This document shows, one piece after another, positions 12,012 through 24,080 of a stretch of 64,000 nucleotides of DNA. Source of the stretch: Tilletia caries. Its lineage: Eukaryota > Basidiomycota > Exobasidiomycetes > Tilletiales > Tilletiaceae. The DNA lies in the NCBI GenBank assembly GCA_032718865.1, contig JALUTQ010000040.1:744001-808000 (forward strand), written 5' to 3'. The notes beneath the pieces are model-generated. The model did not search any database, had not been told where the DNA came from, and saw only the letters and a list, made by a program, of their open reading frames with translations. Within the stretch, counting starts at the first letter, position 1. Each line of letters opens with the position of its first letter. Made by a program: the position numbers and the translations under genes.

Positions 12012-12175
12012 TAATTCCCGACCCCCAACTTCCGACCTTCCTCTTCTCCATCGAACCGATTGCCTCACAGCACTGCAGGCTCACCTTGCCTTCAGCGCAG
12101 AGTGACATCTAAGGAAGCGCGCCGAACCCCACAGCGAAGCAACTGGCCCAAAAAAAAAAGAAAGAAAGAAGAGCA

Positions 12176-15100
12176 ATGGCGTCCTTCCTCTCCCAAGCAG
12201 CCTCCTACCTCGGCCGAACGGCCCTCGCGACAAACTACACAGTCGACACCTCGCCCTCCGCCCCACCCGTCCGCGTCGGCCTATGGACCATCCGCAAAGC
12301 CACCCGCAACGCCAGCGCCAGTGCGGGGAGTAGCGGTGGTGCGGGCGCAGCGGGCTCCGAGGGAGGCGCGGGCGTGGGAGGCTCGGGGACGACTCCTGTG
12401 GGCTCGAGGATCGTCTCGATTTGGACGCATACGTTTGAGGCGAGGGGATCGGTGCGTGCTGCGGTGACGGAGCATCTGAAGAAGGAGGTGAGTGCTGTGT
12501 GTGTGTGTGTGTCTACAGCTGTTCAGATGATTATGGGCTGATGAATGGGTTCTTTCCTTTGCCAGGCGTCTGCGTTGACTCGGCTGCGGCACCCTTGCGT
12601 GCTCGAGGTAGTGGAGCCTCTGGAGGAGTCGAGGACGGATATCTCCTTTGCGACAGAGCACGTCGTCGCCTCCCTCAACACGGCGCTCATCGCGGACTCG
12701 CGATCCGACGTCGAGCTTGACGAGGTGAGTTTTTTCTTCTTCTTTGAGCCAATGCACATCGTTCTGACTCCCACCTGGTCTTGTTCAATCCCTTGCAGGT
12801 GGAGATTCAGAAAGGCCTGGTTCAGGTTGCGCGCGGGTTGGAGTTCTTGCATGGCGCGAAGATGGTACACGGAAACCTGACGACTGGTACGTACATGCAC
12901 CGCGCAATGATCTCAATGCCACATGCTCTTGAGGTCCAAAACGCCAGCTAGCTGACGCCTCACCCATTTCCAATGCGCTGTTCTTGTTACTACTTTACAG
13001 AGTCGATCCTGATCAACAGCAAAGGCGACTGGAAGCTCTCCGGCTTCTCATTCCTCACTCCCCTCTTCCAACCAGACAATACAACCCCAACACCCTGGAC
13101 CTACCCTTCCATCGATCATAACCTACCCCCAGCCCTGTCCCGGAACTTTGACTACCTCGCGCCTGAATACGCCCTTGACGAAAAGATGATCCCGTCCAAC
13201 GACATGTTTGCGCTGGGCTGCATTTTGTTCGCGGTTAACTCCAAGGGCGTACCGCCCTTTCGGAATCGGTCTAGCATTAATACGCTGAAGGAGAATGCGG
13301 ATCGGTTGGGGTCACTCGTTAATAGTGCTGGCTGGGCACGACTACCTGCTGACGTTCTGGGTGAGCAGGATCAGGTTGAATGATCTCCCCACCCCCCGCA
13401 CCAATTTAGCTGACACACAACTGATGCGCTGTCCCCCCCCCCCCAGATCTCCTACGAAGGCTGCTAACCCGCTTCCCAGACCACCGGATCGACGCGAAGG
13501 AATTCCAAAGCTCAGGAATCTTCTCCGATATCCGAGTGTCGGCGCTCAAGTTCATGGATCGGGACAGCTTTGCGGGACGGAGCAAAGACGAGAGGGTCTC
13601 CTTCCTCAAAGGCCTGTTGGGAATCTTGCCTCAATTCTCAGAAAAGACGCTGAGACGAAAGGTGCTGCCTGCTGTGAGTTTTCGTTGGTTGCGATCGATA
13701 TTTTTGCCTTTTCCTTGCGAAGTCGCGGTCCTAACATATCGTCATTTTGCTGGCCGTGCAATCATCCAGGTTCTCGAGCTTATGACCGACAGATCACTGC
13801 TACCGTTCATTCTAGTAAGTTACATACCTTGTGACGCATCCCGCCTGATTGTTCGCTGAATATTTAATCACTCCGCGCTCGCCACAGCCCAATGTTTTCC
13901 ACATCTCCAAAAATCTTTGTGCGTTGCTACAATCCTCGTTCTAAGCTGAACGAAGCTATCCTGATTGACCTTGCCATCTTTACAGCCTCCATCGAGTTCT
14001 CCTCGAACGTCTTGCCCCGAATCAAGCCTCTCTTCTCGATCCAAGATCCACCCCAAAACATGCGTGAGTTAACCGTCTTCCTTTTTGGAAGCTCACGCAC
14101 AGGGGAAGGACCTTTTGCTAACGAGAAAACCCATCACAGTCATGCTCCTGGAACAGATCGAGCTTTTCGTAACGAAGACCAGCCCTCCAGTGTTTAGAGA
14201 AGGTATGCCTGTCTGCTCGGTATAGACAAATGCTCAAGTCAATTCTTGGAGAAGTCGCTTATCCTATTCTCTCACACAGATGTCATGCCGCTGATATACA
14301 GCTCTCTCGAGGCCGAGCACATTATTGTTCAAGAGCGAGCTCTTCAGGCCGTTCCGCGACTGTGTGAATTGCTCGAGTACTCGCATGTCAAAGAGGTCCT
14401 GCTGCCCAAGATTCTCGGCCTCTTTTCCAAGACGAAAGGTTGGTTCAAGCATGAATTGCCCTAGATCTACTCGTTCGTTGTCGCCCATGCTAACACGAAA
14501 ATTTATGTGACAGTCTTGAGCGTGAAGTGCAACACTCTTGTGGGTAGACATCCTCGTCTTGGTGTCCGAGGGATCCTGATAGGCTGACGAGTCTCCGCTT
14601 TCCTTTCGATCGTGTTCAGATTTGTTTCCACTCCATGATCTCCGTCCTGGACAAACATACTCTCACAGAGAAGCTTGTGCCTGTATTGGCCAAGATCAAA
14701 ACAAAAGAGCCCGGCGTAATGGTATGTGGTCCTCGCACTGATTTTCGCACATCAGAATCCTGCTCACCGTTGCCTGTGCTTCTCAGATCGCCACCTTGGC
14801 CGTACACGATGCGATGTCCAAAAAAGTCGACATCGAGACGATCGCGACGCAGATCATCCCGCAGCTCTGGGTATTTTCCGTAGGACCCCTCCTCAACGCC
14901 GACCAATTCTCCCGCTTCATGAGCAGCATCAAAACGATGAGCAAGCGCGTCGAAGATGAACACTATGCCCATCTGAAGGAGGTCCGACGGATGCAGGAGC
15001 ACACGGAGAGCTACGTTACGGGCCAAGGAGGTGCGAATGGATCTGGGTCGCGCGGCGTGGATGGGGCCGGTTTGAATACGCAGACGGGGGAGATTTCGTT

Positions 15101-15980
15101 CGCTGCTCTCGTCGGTGGAGCCAAGGCGAACGGACCACAGCGGATTGCTGGTGACAGCACTCCATCTCGAGCGTCCGCCGATCCGTTCGGTCTTGATGAT
15201 TTCGGGGTACGTTACTGACGCAGAAAGCATGCACATTTGACGCGTGGGGAACGAAGGAGCTCACTTCTTGAACTTGATTTTCTCCTCCTCCTCCTCCTCC
15301 TCCTCCTCCAGCCTGCACTCACACCTCAAGGATCCACACCGGCTGCTCTGTCGCCGAATCACACCGGTCTTTCTTCTCGACCTTCGAATCCAGTTGCAAA
15401 CCCTTTCGCCGCTTCAAAACCAGCAGCACCGACTCGAACCGGATCCGCCTCGTCCTTATCTGCTGGAGCCAGGCCAGCCCTTGTACCCCCACCAGGCCCG
15501 TCCCGGCTGGGATCGTCGACATTTACTGCTACCGCAAGTACTTCCACGGCCCCGCGACCTGCCGTGCAGGCTCCTCCTGGCTGGAGCGGCAGTGTCCTGT
15601 CACCCATGGGATCGAGTTCGACTCCCTCTTCCAGCCTGGCGCTCAGTTCGGCAAGCGGAGGTTTGCCGCCGCTCGTTCCTACCCAGTCTTCTTTCGTTCC
15701 ACAGCGACCTACCATTTCCAGTGGATTTGCGGCAGCAAGTATCAACACCACTGCAGGCTCATCGGGAGGGCCAAATTACAACATCTCACTTCCTGCTTTC
15801 GGGGCTTCGCCATTGTCACCACAAAGCAACGGTAACGGGTCATCGATTGCTGCGCCTCGAGCAGGTCCGGCTCCGCCTAGCTGGAACAATGTCTTGCAAC
15901 CGGCGAACAAGGGCTCGGGTAGCGGAGCTCCAAAGCAAGGGGGTACATTTGACTTGAGCGGCTTCGACCCTCTGTCGTAA
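12176..15980 (+). CDS. SCYL2: SCY1/SCYL2-type protein kinase-like protein (pseudokinase)
   Basis: Fourteen exons with consistent phases give 912 residues: 12176-12487, 12566-12724, 12799-12886, 13001-13360, 13447-13673, 13770-13814, 13888-13918, 13986-14063, 14140-14202, 14280-14438, 14514-14539, 14620-14721, 14787-15206 and 15312-15980. The N-terminal half is a kinase-like fold: HPCVLEVVEPLEESR, then GLEFLHGAKMVHGNLTTESI where active kinases have HRDLKPEN, then WKLSGFSF where they have DFG, then NFDYLAPEYALD. The catalytic Asp and the DFG Asp are absent, so catalysis is unlikely. A helical HEAT-like region follows (about 350-640), then a disordered Ser/Pro/Gly tail with DPFGLDDFG and DLSGFDPL motifs. 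SCYL2 homologues act in clathrin-coated vesicle traffic, and the short DPF/DPL-type motifs fit adaptor or clathrin binding. The stop is 55 bp from the convergent peptidase gene. Confidence 0.9.
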
Positions 15981-16035
15981 AATCTCTGTTCTTCTATAGC
16001 GAGAAGCAATTCATCTATGATAGCCTTTTGGGCCA

Positions 16036-18894
16036 TCAGACGTTCGTCTCGACTGAATCGCCCTTCGATGCTTCGCGGAACCACCGCACAGTGGAAATGA
16101 ATGAGACGGCCTCGGCCTCGAGCGTGTCGAGCGCATGGTCGGCATCCTTGAAGCTGAGCATCCGGACCTTCTTCTGTCGGGCTTTGAGTGCGTGATAGAG
16201 GACCTTGCCTTGAGTCCAGTATGGCACTCGCTTGTCTGCGAGCCCGACGAGCAACAAGACCGGTGCCTCGATCTTCTGCATGTGAGCGATAGGCGACTGT
16301 TCTTCAAGCTTCTTGAAAACGTCCGGTCGAAGCACAGGAGGATTCTCGAAGTCGAAATCTTCACCAAACTCAGCGAAGCACCAGTCCGGAATATCGGACG
16401 TCGCAGCCTGCTGTCCGACAGCAATGACCGGATTGCGCATCACAGCCGCACGGAAGTACGGGCGTGCGATCATATGCGCGGTCAGGAAGCCTCCATGCGA
16501 TCCACCCGTGATGAAAAGCCGGTCCCGCGATGCGACCTTCTGGTCGATGAACTGCTCTACGGTTGCAAAGCAATCGTCCACGTCGAGCGTTCCGCACTTC
16601 CCGAGCAAGGAGGAAACGAAGTCTTGCGAAATGCCCAACGATCCACTGTAATTTGGCAGTGCACTGCGCAAGATGGAAGAGGCCAACACATGAGTTCTGC
16701 ACGACCCAGTGGCAAACCGGGAAGCACAACTTACACAGTGTCTGCGGAGCGAGGATTCGGTCAAAGGAGTCGGGCAGATGACTGGATCAGCGTTGACGCT
16801 TGGCGTTCTCGGTTCCTCGAAGCTGAAAATCACTCACAGCCCAGGATGGCGAGCGCAGACATGGTAGGACTCCAGTCAATCGTGGACGATGAATGAGGAC
16901 CGCCGTGAGGGAACTGCAAGACGGACATTCCTCAGAGATCAGCAGCGAAAACGTCTCGCCACCTTTTCGGGCAGGTACGAAGGGCGCCTACCAGGATGAA
17001 CGGAGGGGGCTCCTGTCGAGCGTCAGATGAGTCGTCTTCTTCAGGTGGCCGAACGATCACGCTCTGAACCCCCTTTGCCGCCTTTTCAATGTCAACAACC
17101 CCTGCTTGGACGGCACGGAGTCGAGCGAACAGCTTGTCCTCAGGGAAATCGTCGTCGACGCGCCAAAGCACCGACCACTGAATCTGGGGGCGAAGTGCCA
17201 ACGCTCCATAAGAGCTCGGAGGCTCGGTGAGAGTTCCGAGAACGAGCTGATGGGGTACGTTGGGTCTTGAACGAACTACATGTTGGAAGAGATTGCTGAG
17301 CGTCTGGAGCATTTCGCGCGGTGCTAGATGCATTCCCAGGCTCACCTGCGAGAATGTTCCGGCCAAGGTCGGTATTGAGGACGTTGTACGACCAAAGACC
17401 ATGCTGTTCCTCCAAGGCCAGGCGGTGCTCAGTTAGATCCACGTCCGTACGACATCGAGGGGGGGGCAAGGATGTCGTCGGAATCGGGTTCACGATTTCG
17501 CTCGCCATGCCATCGCGGGGCTTCTCGTCGAGGTCAATGAGGACGGGTGTCCTGCGAGCCTGTCGTACGCTAGTGATGGTGAGATACCTCTTCGAACCGA
17601 ACTTCAGCAGGGCAAAGGTTGGGAAAGAATAGGCGAAGATTCCGGGCCATCCGTCGTCACCAGGTTGGTACTGGAAAGGAACAAGCTCCTCGACAGATCC
17701 CTTCTTGGCTCGGAAGACGGCACAGCAGCCGCCGTGCGGACCGCCTTCCTTGAAGCCGAGGAAGACAACGGAGTCGTGCACCGCGTACGGTGAGCAGGCC
17801 GATATGCCACGTTCTGAGCAACGCGTGTCATCGTTGAGCTTGACTTCCCACTTACCACCGACTGGCAGTGGAATCTCGTGAATGGCAGAGGGGCGATTGG
17901 TGCAGTAGACTTGGCCGAGTCGACGGCCATCCCCCGTCAACGTGAGAACGGTGGCATAGACTGACTTTCCATCGGCAGAGAAAACCGACTTGGCCGTCAT
18001 GGGTCCCTGGTCACCTGCGCAAAGCTTCAGTTCTGAGACGGACAAATCCTTGAGCTTGAGGATAAACAGAGCAGTGCGGACGCGGGCCTGTAGCTTTTCA
18101 CCCAGGCTCGGTCGGTAGTCGTACTGAGCCAGGTCATCCTCGGGATCCTCCCATGCCTCGAGGTTACTTTCGGCCGCATACAGGATGCTGCCGCCATCAC
18201 CACTGTGGAAGTCGAGAGTGCCGAAGGTGTCGACGGTGGCGAAAGAGCCGTGAGCCTTGGTAACGTCGACGCGATGGAGAGCCCGATGACCGTCCCAGAC
18301 CTCGACGGTGCGTCGCTTGGCCCCGCCTTCCTTAAGCGACGTCGAGACAACGGTGCTCTCTCGGAGGATGACCTTGAGGGCAGAGTTGGGAGCTTGCCAC
18401 AGTGCCTTGGTTGTGTCGGCGTTGGCGGGAACCGCAGGGACCGAGCCACCTGTGTTCCAGGCGACAACGGGGTGGGGGTATTGTTGATCAATCGTACCCT
18501 CAGGCTCATCCCGAGTCTTGCCAATGCGGCCGTGCTTTGAGGACGTTTCGGTCTTCTTCTCCTTCTGGTGCCAGTCCAAACCCAGTTCGAACCTCGTCTT
18601 TTGCCAGCCATTCGCAGCATGATCGCGCGCGCTCAGCGTCACGGAGACCGCTGACAAAAAACATGGATCACGAGTTCAGCGTACATGCTTTGTTAGATAC
18701 ATAACTCGTCGTCTTTCTGCCTTGCCTTTCCCCTCACCTTTGCTTCCTACGAAACTTGCCGATGAGATGAGCGGAATTTCCGCAAGAGGCAAGTAGACTT
18801 CACGCAGGAGGGGGTCGTCGTGCAGACGCTGCGTGCTGGCGCTGTTGTCCCTGGGCGACGGTGCCTCCGCGACTGCTGTGTTTGCCTCCGTCAT
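16036..18894 (-). CDS. APEH: Acylaminoacyl-peptidase (S9C prolyl oligopeptidase family)
   Basis: Six exons give 818 residues: 18894-18738, 18650-17346, 17275-16992, 16913-16838, a 7-nt microexon 16741-16735, and 16663-16036. The enzyme removes N-acylated residues from blocked peptides in the cytosol. The beta-propeller-like N-terminal part is followed by an alpha/beta-hydrolase domain: FPHGGPHSSS at the oxyanion region, then LPNYSGSLG, then GGSHGG with nucleophile Ser665, Asp753 in LADKRVP and His786 in DADHALD. The microexon is forced by phase: without it exon 4 (phase 1) cannot join exon 6 (phase 2), and with it the conserved LGYTVALPNYSGSLG is formed. The final exon alone would otherwise look like a truncated hydrolase. 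Confidence 0.9.
16735..16741 (-). other. Seven-nucleotide microexon of the acylaminoacyl-peptidase gene
   Basis: On the minus strand the 7 bases ACACTGT lie between a CCGCAG acceptor (intron 16742-16837, 96 bp) and a GTAAGT donor (intron 16664-16734, 71 bp). Splicing it in converts phase 1 to phase 2 and yields Tyr-Thr-Val in the core strand before LPNYSGSLG. Confidence 0.8.
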
Positions 18895-18969
18895 ATATTG
18901 ATGGCTACTCTTGCTTCAGCCTACTGGTTGTCGTTGTTCGTTCCCTCGTGTGTGCCTTATTCACCCACG

Positions 18970-20955
18970 TATGGAACGCCGTTTGGGTCAGCCTTTCAGG
19001 TCGCCCAACATTTTTCCAGGGTCGCCCACCACCAAAACTACTAAGTATACCACTGCCCAATCACCCCTACCCATCCTCAAATCCACGCAGCGCCCATTGC
19101 TGCGCCTATCTGTCTGCGCCTGTCTTGCAGCACGTCTCGCGCGCGCTTTCCTGCCGACTCTGCTGACCTTTCTCCTTTCTCCGCCGCCGTCCAGCTGGGT
19201 GCTTACTGCTTGTACCAATCGCTGATCACTTCTTCTCTCGCCAGTCATCTCCAACCTTGTTCAATCCTTGCCTCTTCAGATCTTCTCGCCTGCTCCTTGC
19301 CGGCTACAACTTGCGCGTTGCGCGCTCTCGAATCTCGTCTTGGCGGCAGGCTTTAAGGGCCATACATCTTTGACCTGAGGTGAGCGCGCCCGCTTTCTTA
19401 CATGTACATTGCTCGATGCTCATCACCATTCTGTTGCGCTGCACCCTGCCTTACAGCCACACGACCGCGCAGCAACGATGAATCATTGACCGGCGAGCCA
19501 CTCTGTCCTGTGCGCGTGTGATCAGGGCTCGGGTGCTGTGTAAGGTGAGCCGGCTACTTCCCGAATCACGGCATGCATCCACTACTTCGTTCACTGATAA
19601 TCGATTACAACCTTCCACAGCTACTCGCACGCTGTACGGCACACACACCGGGGCTCAACGGACTTGATACCAATGTTGTGAAGGCAAGTTCATACGCAGT
19701 AGTCCTTACTGCGCACGCGGTGCGATGCTCTGCTGACAGCTTTTGTATATTGGGCTTTGCATTTCAGATCCCAAAGGCCAAAGCACGTAAGCTGTCGCTC
19801 CACCATTTATCTCTGCGCCTGGGACTGCACCAAGTCACTGACCACCTACACCTCCCCTCTTCAGACTCGCCCCGGGTTGCATACCCCCCAACCTCTCACC
19901 CGCGTCGACCTGTGGACATAACGATGCACGGACATGATCATGCACTGAAATGAGAACGGCACATTGAAATGAGTTATCAGCCGAGAAAACTCCACTGCTT
20001 CCTTGTTGCCCCCAGCCCATCCATCCTCTTGACCTCTTCACTCCACTGACTGATAACCTCGCCCCCCAGCTCTGTGCTTCCTCGCACACTATCACGCATC
20101 CATCATGTCATCATCGAACAAGGAACGAGTGAGTGGGTCACGTCTTATCACTTATGCCACTGTTGTGTACATATAGGCTTGTAGGACCTAGCTGGCCTGA
20201 GCAATATCAGAACTGAGAGCATGTCACCAACGATGAGTGCGAATGGAGGCAACGAAGGAGCAGGAACGGCATTGTAGACGTACGGACGTGGCCGAAGTAT
20301 CTGTAGGAAGCAAAGAGAAGTGTTCGGGAGGTCAACAAGGTCATGGTCCCTTCGACCTGCGCTGAGCAACTAGCGTCTAGCCGCCTGTCCACTCACTGAC
20401 GCACTCAACGACTCAAGGGCCAGGGTAGCCGAGAAAAGAAGGCAGCCGGGCAGAAGCAGAGCATGAACGACAGAAGCAGCAATGCTGGGCGGGCTTAAAC
20501 CTCTGTCATGGGTGCCAGAGTGGGGAAGAAGAGGGGGAAGAGCATCAGCACAAGATTGAGAAAACTTGTTTGCTTGGATTGGGGCACTCACATGAATGGA
20601 TCCATCCTGTTTCGTATCTTGTTTGCTGGGGAGAGGTTGAGAAGGAAGAGAGTAAGTAGTGCGCGCTGAGTGGCTCGCAGAGCAGGCGGAAGGAGAAGAG
20701 GAGGACTGGGGAGGAGAGGGTGAAAGAAAGTCGAGGAGACGTCAGCGCTCAGCGCACGCAAGTTCTGGGCTCGGTGCAGCACGCGCGCAGCTGGTGTAGG
20801 CGTAGGACGCAATGCTCGCATGTGCGCAGGTGTGTTTGTGTATGTGAAGATGCTCGGTGGATGATGATTGATTGGCTGTGGTGGTGGTTTTGGTGGTGGG
20901 CGACCCTGGAAAAATGCAGGGCGACCTGAAAGGCTGACCCAAACGGCGTTCCATA
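18970..20955. mobile_element. Unclassified TIR element, 2.0 kb, with 6-bp target duplication
   Basis: Inverted arms of about 70 bp with only two central mismatches begin TATGGAACGCCGTTTGGGTC at 18970 and, on the other strand, at 20955. The flanks repeat CCCACG (18964-18969 and 20956-20961). The interior is CT-rich and has no convincing transposase. An ATG at about 20104 followed by a GTGAGT donor (MSSSNKER) could be a captured or noncoding exon. I would not assign a superfamily from a 6-bp duplication alone. It lies next to the peptidase promoter. Confidence 0.7.
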
Positions 20956-20961
20956 CCCACG

Positions 20962-22333
20962 TCCTCAAGATCAACGTTTCTCGGCACAATTGCAAGCTTC
21001 CCACGCACCTCCTTCCCGCCTCTTGCCTCAGTTCAGACGTTCAGGCCTCAGCCTCAAGCCTCAAGTCTCAGGCAGCACACGCATCTCACAAATTGTCGCC
21101 GCCGCCGGTCAGCGTGGTTTGTGTGACCTGGCTGTGCGCAAGGACCAGTGACCGGTGACCAGGTGACTCGAGGGTGACCTGTGCACGCAATGCCTTCAAT
21201 TGGATCTCTGCTCTCTGCTGCGCCACCAGAACCCTAACCGGCGGCTGGCACGAACCGCAGGGCCAGATGCGGAAGGGTCCGCCGGTTGATCCTCGATTCG
21301 GGGAGCGCGCGAGCGGCGGGTGTCTCGCATACGCACGAGTCCACAATCCACGAGCCAGCCCCAGATCGCGCCTCTCGTTCGCATCCCGCCCTTCCGAAGG
21401 ACTCACACGTGTGCGCCTCATGCTTCGGGGCGAACCAAGACTCAAGAGCGCAGCGCACAGCAGGAGCACGGTCACGGTTCAAGCATGCACCTCCTATCCT
21501 GAGGAATCTGATGCCTGATGAAACAGCCGTCTACTGACGCGGTCGCGCGGTCCGGGACGGTCAAAAGACGCGGCGGGAAGAAGAACGTGGGGATCTGCAA
21601 AGTGTTCTCAACTCCTCTCAAATCTTCAGTCTGTGATCTGTCTCACACTCGAAGCTTCAATAAGCCCCAAAGTTATTGGTGCCGCTAAAAAGTGAGTGGC
21701 TAGCTCGCCCAGCGGAACGACGATGACGGCCTCCCGGCTCTCTGGCCTCTACTGCTTCTCTTCCATGTTCCCCGCTTCGCAGCAGGATTCGCAGTGTCCC
21801 CGTGTCGATCCCCCTCACGAAGTTTTTTCTGCTTCTGCAGCAGCTTCTTGGTTCTTCGCATGTCTTTCACACTCCAGGCAACCCGGAGCACGAAGACCAC
21901 TACCAATACTAACTGCTTTGTGCCTCCCCAAGCAGTGAGCACTGAGCAGTCAACACGATTCCGCCTTCGAAGCTCGCTCGTTAGCATCACACCCCACTTC
22001 ATGCGTCATTTTCGGACCCGACCTCGCTGCCTCCGCGTCCATCCTGTGGCCGCTAACGCTTTCTCCACCTTGCTTATTGGCTATTACTTCCTGTACATCG
22101 TGCATCGGATGATTTTTCTGCCACATACACGCCGCAGGTCCAGCGCAATAAGGCGCAGCACGTTACCTGTTCTCACCCTCCGTTGCTGTCTCGAATTTTG
22201 TTCCACTCAGGCTGCTATAAAAAGAACAAAGCTGACTGCTAATCCTTCGTCCCTCCCCCATCTCTTCAGCTTCCTACTCTGACGCTCGATCACCTGTCCA
22301 TTTTTTGCAATCCTCCCCAAAAGTCAATACGCA
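20962..22333. other. Intergenic region upstream of a secreted-protein gene
   Basis: No gene was recognised. Around 21125-21182 the motif GTGACC recurs several times. The last 120 bp carry the core promoter of the gene at 22334. Confidence 0.4.
22216..22224 (+). promoter_or_regulatory. TATA box
   Basis: TATAAAAAG lies 110 bp upstream of the ATG at 22334, a normal spacing for a fungal gene with a short 5' UTR. Confidence 0.5.
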
Positions 22334-22828
22334 ATGCGCTTTTTCGTCGCCATCAGCGCCCTTGTTGCCGCCACCTTGCTCCAGGGCACCAGCGCATTCC
22401 CCGCTCCTTCGCCGGCCCAGTTCATGTGCGACTGCATCATCCTGACCGCGACCGGCTACTTGCCGTGCTGCGGTGGCCCAGGCCCCGTCGTCATCCCGTC
22501 CTCCATCCTCGAGTCGCTCACTACCAAAACGACGAAGACATCCACGAGCACCAAGACTCCCAAGCCCACCAAGACTCACAAGCCCACTAAGACTCACCCG
22601 ACCACCAAGCCCACCTTCATTTTGACCGGTTTCCCGTCCGGCTTCCCTACACCCCGGATCCCCATCCCTGTCCACACCTCGGTCAGCTTCACCTTTCCCA
22701 AGCCTGTCCACACCTCGGTCAGCTTCACCTTCGCCAAGCCTGTTCACACCTCGGTCAGCTACACCTTCCCCAGGCCCCACATCCCGATCCCCATCAAGCC
22801 TACTTCCTCCACTGCTTCCAAGAAGTAA
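22334..22828 (+). CDS. Small secreted protein with Thr/Lys/Pro and HTSVSFTF repeats
   Basis: This single-exon gene encodes 164 residues. The first 21-23 residues form a signal peptide (MRFFVAISALVAATLLQGTSA). A short Cys-rich stretch follows (CDCIILTATGYLPCCGG), then a Thr/Lys/Pro-rich low-complexity region (about 62-90), and three tandem units of about 12 residues built on KPVHTSVSFTF, ending in a Lys-Lys tail. There are no membrane segments beyond the signal. Repeat-bearing secreted proteins of this type occur among cell-wall and effector-like proteins, but no family was recognised, so the function is unknown. A TATA box lies 110 bp upstream. The TE island begins 370 bp downstream. Confidence 0.8.
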   Translation: MRFFVAISALVAATLLQGTSAFPAPSPAQFMCDCIILTATGYLPCCGGPGPVVIPSSILESLTTKTTKTSTSTKTPKPTKTHKPTKTHPTTKPTFILTGFPSGFPTPRIPIPVHTSVSFTFPKPVHTSVSFTFAKPVHTSVSYTFPRPHIPIPIKPTSSTASKK

Positions 22829-23199
22829 GGGAGCTCTTGTCAAGATCAATCTATAGAGACAACAGCGTCAACGTTAGTGGTGAGTGTCAGGAGTTCGAGG
22901 CTTGGCTGGCGATGCTCGCTTGATGTGAGACTTGTTGGATATATGCATCATCCATGACACTTGAGTCGAGACTGGTCTCACCTTTTAGTATAGTGGTAGA
23001 ATGTTCACAACAAGACTGAAAGGTTGGCGCTGAACATGATCTACCTTCCAGTCGACAAAATTGCCGTCGGGAGGCGGGCAGGTGGACGAGGCCGAAAGCG
23101 TGTTCAGTCTTGCACTGGGGCGCGAGCTTTGTCGAGATGCGCAGAGTAGCAAGTGATCAAGGGTCCCGCAATGAGGAACGCTTGTTCATGATTTCATTA
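22829..23199. other. Short intergenic region with a tRNA D-arm-like fragment
   Basis: It contains TTTTAGTATAGTGGTAGAAT at about 22982, which resembles the D arm (A box) of a tRNA, but no T arm or acceptor pairing follows. No gene is seen. Confidence 0.35.
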
Positions 23200-24080
23200 C
23201 TGTCCCCTATCACCGAGTGGAACACTTATCACCCAGTGGAACACCACCACAACACACCACAAAACAATGCTACAGAGCTGAAAATTTTACAGGCTGTGCA
23301 CTGTGTACTAGAGAGTAACCTCTCCAAGTTTGAAGTCGCTGCGAGGTGTCTACGGGGAGTTATGGTGTTCCGAAGGTGAAAAAGGGCCAGAATTCTATTA
23401 GGAGAAATTTGTACAGACACTTTGAACACCACTCGCAGAGAACTGACATGATAAACTAGCGCTGCAACTTCGACAGGAGTAGTAGCGATATACACATGGA
23501 GCACACTCCAAGTTAGAGATCTGGAAAAGGTTGGATGGTTGGGGTGCTATGGCTGTTGCAGTGTTAGGCAGGAAGGGCAACCGCCAAGTCCACTGTCGGC
23601 ATTTGCTTTCGAGTTTTATCACAGGATGGGCCAGTATTATGAAAATTATCACAGGATGGGCCCTCAGGAAATCTGCAGTGGCGCCAGAGACGCGGTTGTG
23701 ACGCTCCTTGGGCGGCAAAGACGCGCCTCAGACGCTGTGGGCATGAGAGACCGCGGCTTCAGACGCTCCACAGACGCGCCAGAAAAATCATATCCTTTTC
23801 AATTAATTTCTCTTCGATTCTGACTGTGTGCGCAGCGTCGGCAGACGCTGCTTAGACGCTGCTTGCACGCTGAAAGTGTCGCTTGATTGCTTCCTCGCGC
23901 GCCTCTCTCATCGCCGCTTCAGGGCATACGAGACGCGCCTCACTCTGAGAGGTCTGGAGATAGCATACACACGCATTTGCAGTCTCTGTTAGAGAGTGAC
24001 ATAAAGGGAGAGCAAGTATTCAGCGTCGCCGGGCTGGCAGCGACATTCTGAGTGGTGAGCCTGGTATATGTATGTGCAAT

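Noticed and set aside
19573..20392. Protein-coding genes inside the 18970-20955 element
   Set aside because: The ORFs are short, mutually overlapping and have no recognisable protein features.
22982..23060. Possible tRNA gene starting CACCTTTTAGTATAGTGG
   Set aside because: Only the D-arm-like part is present; no B box, no acceptor complement and no anticodon stem follow.
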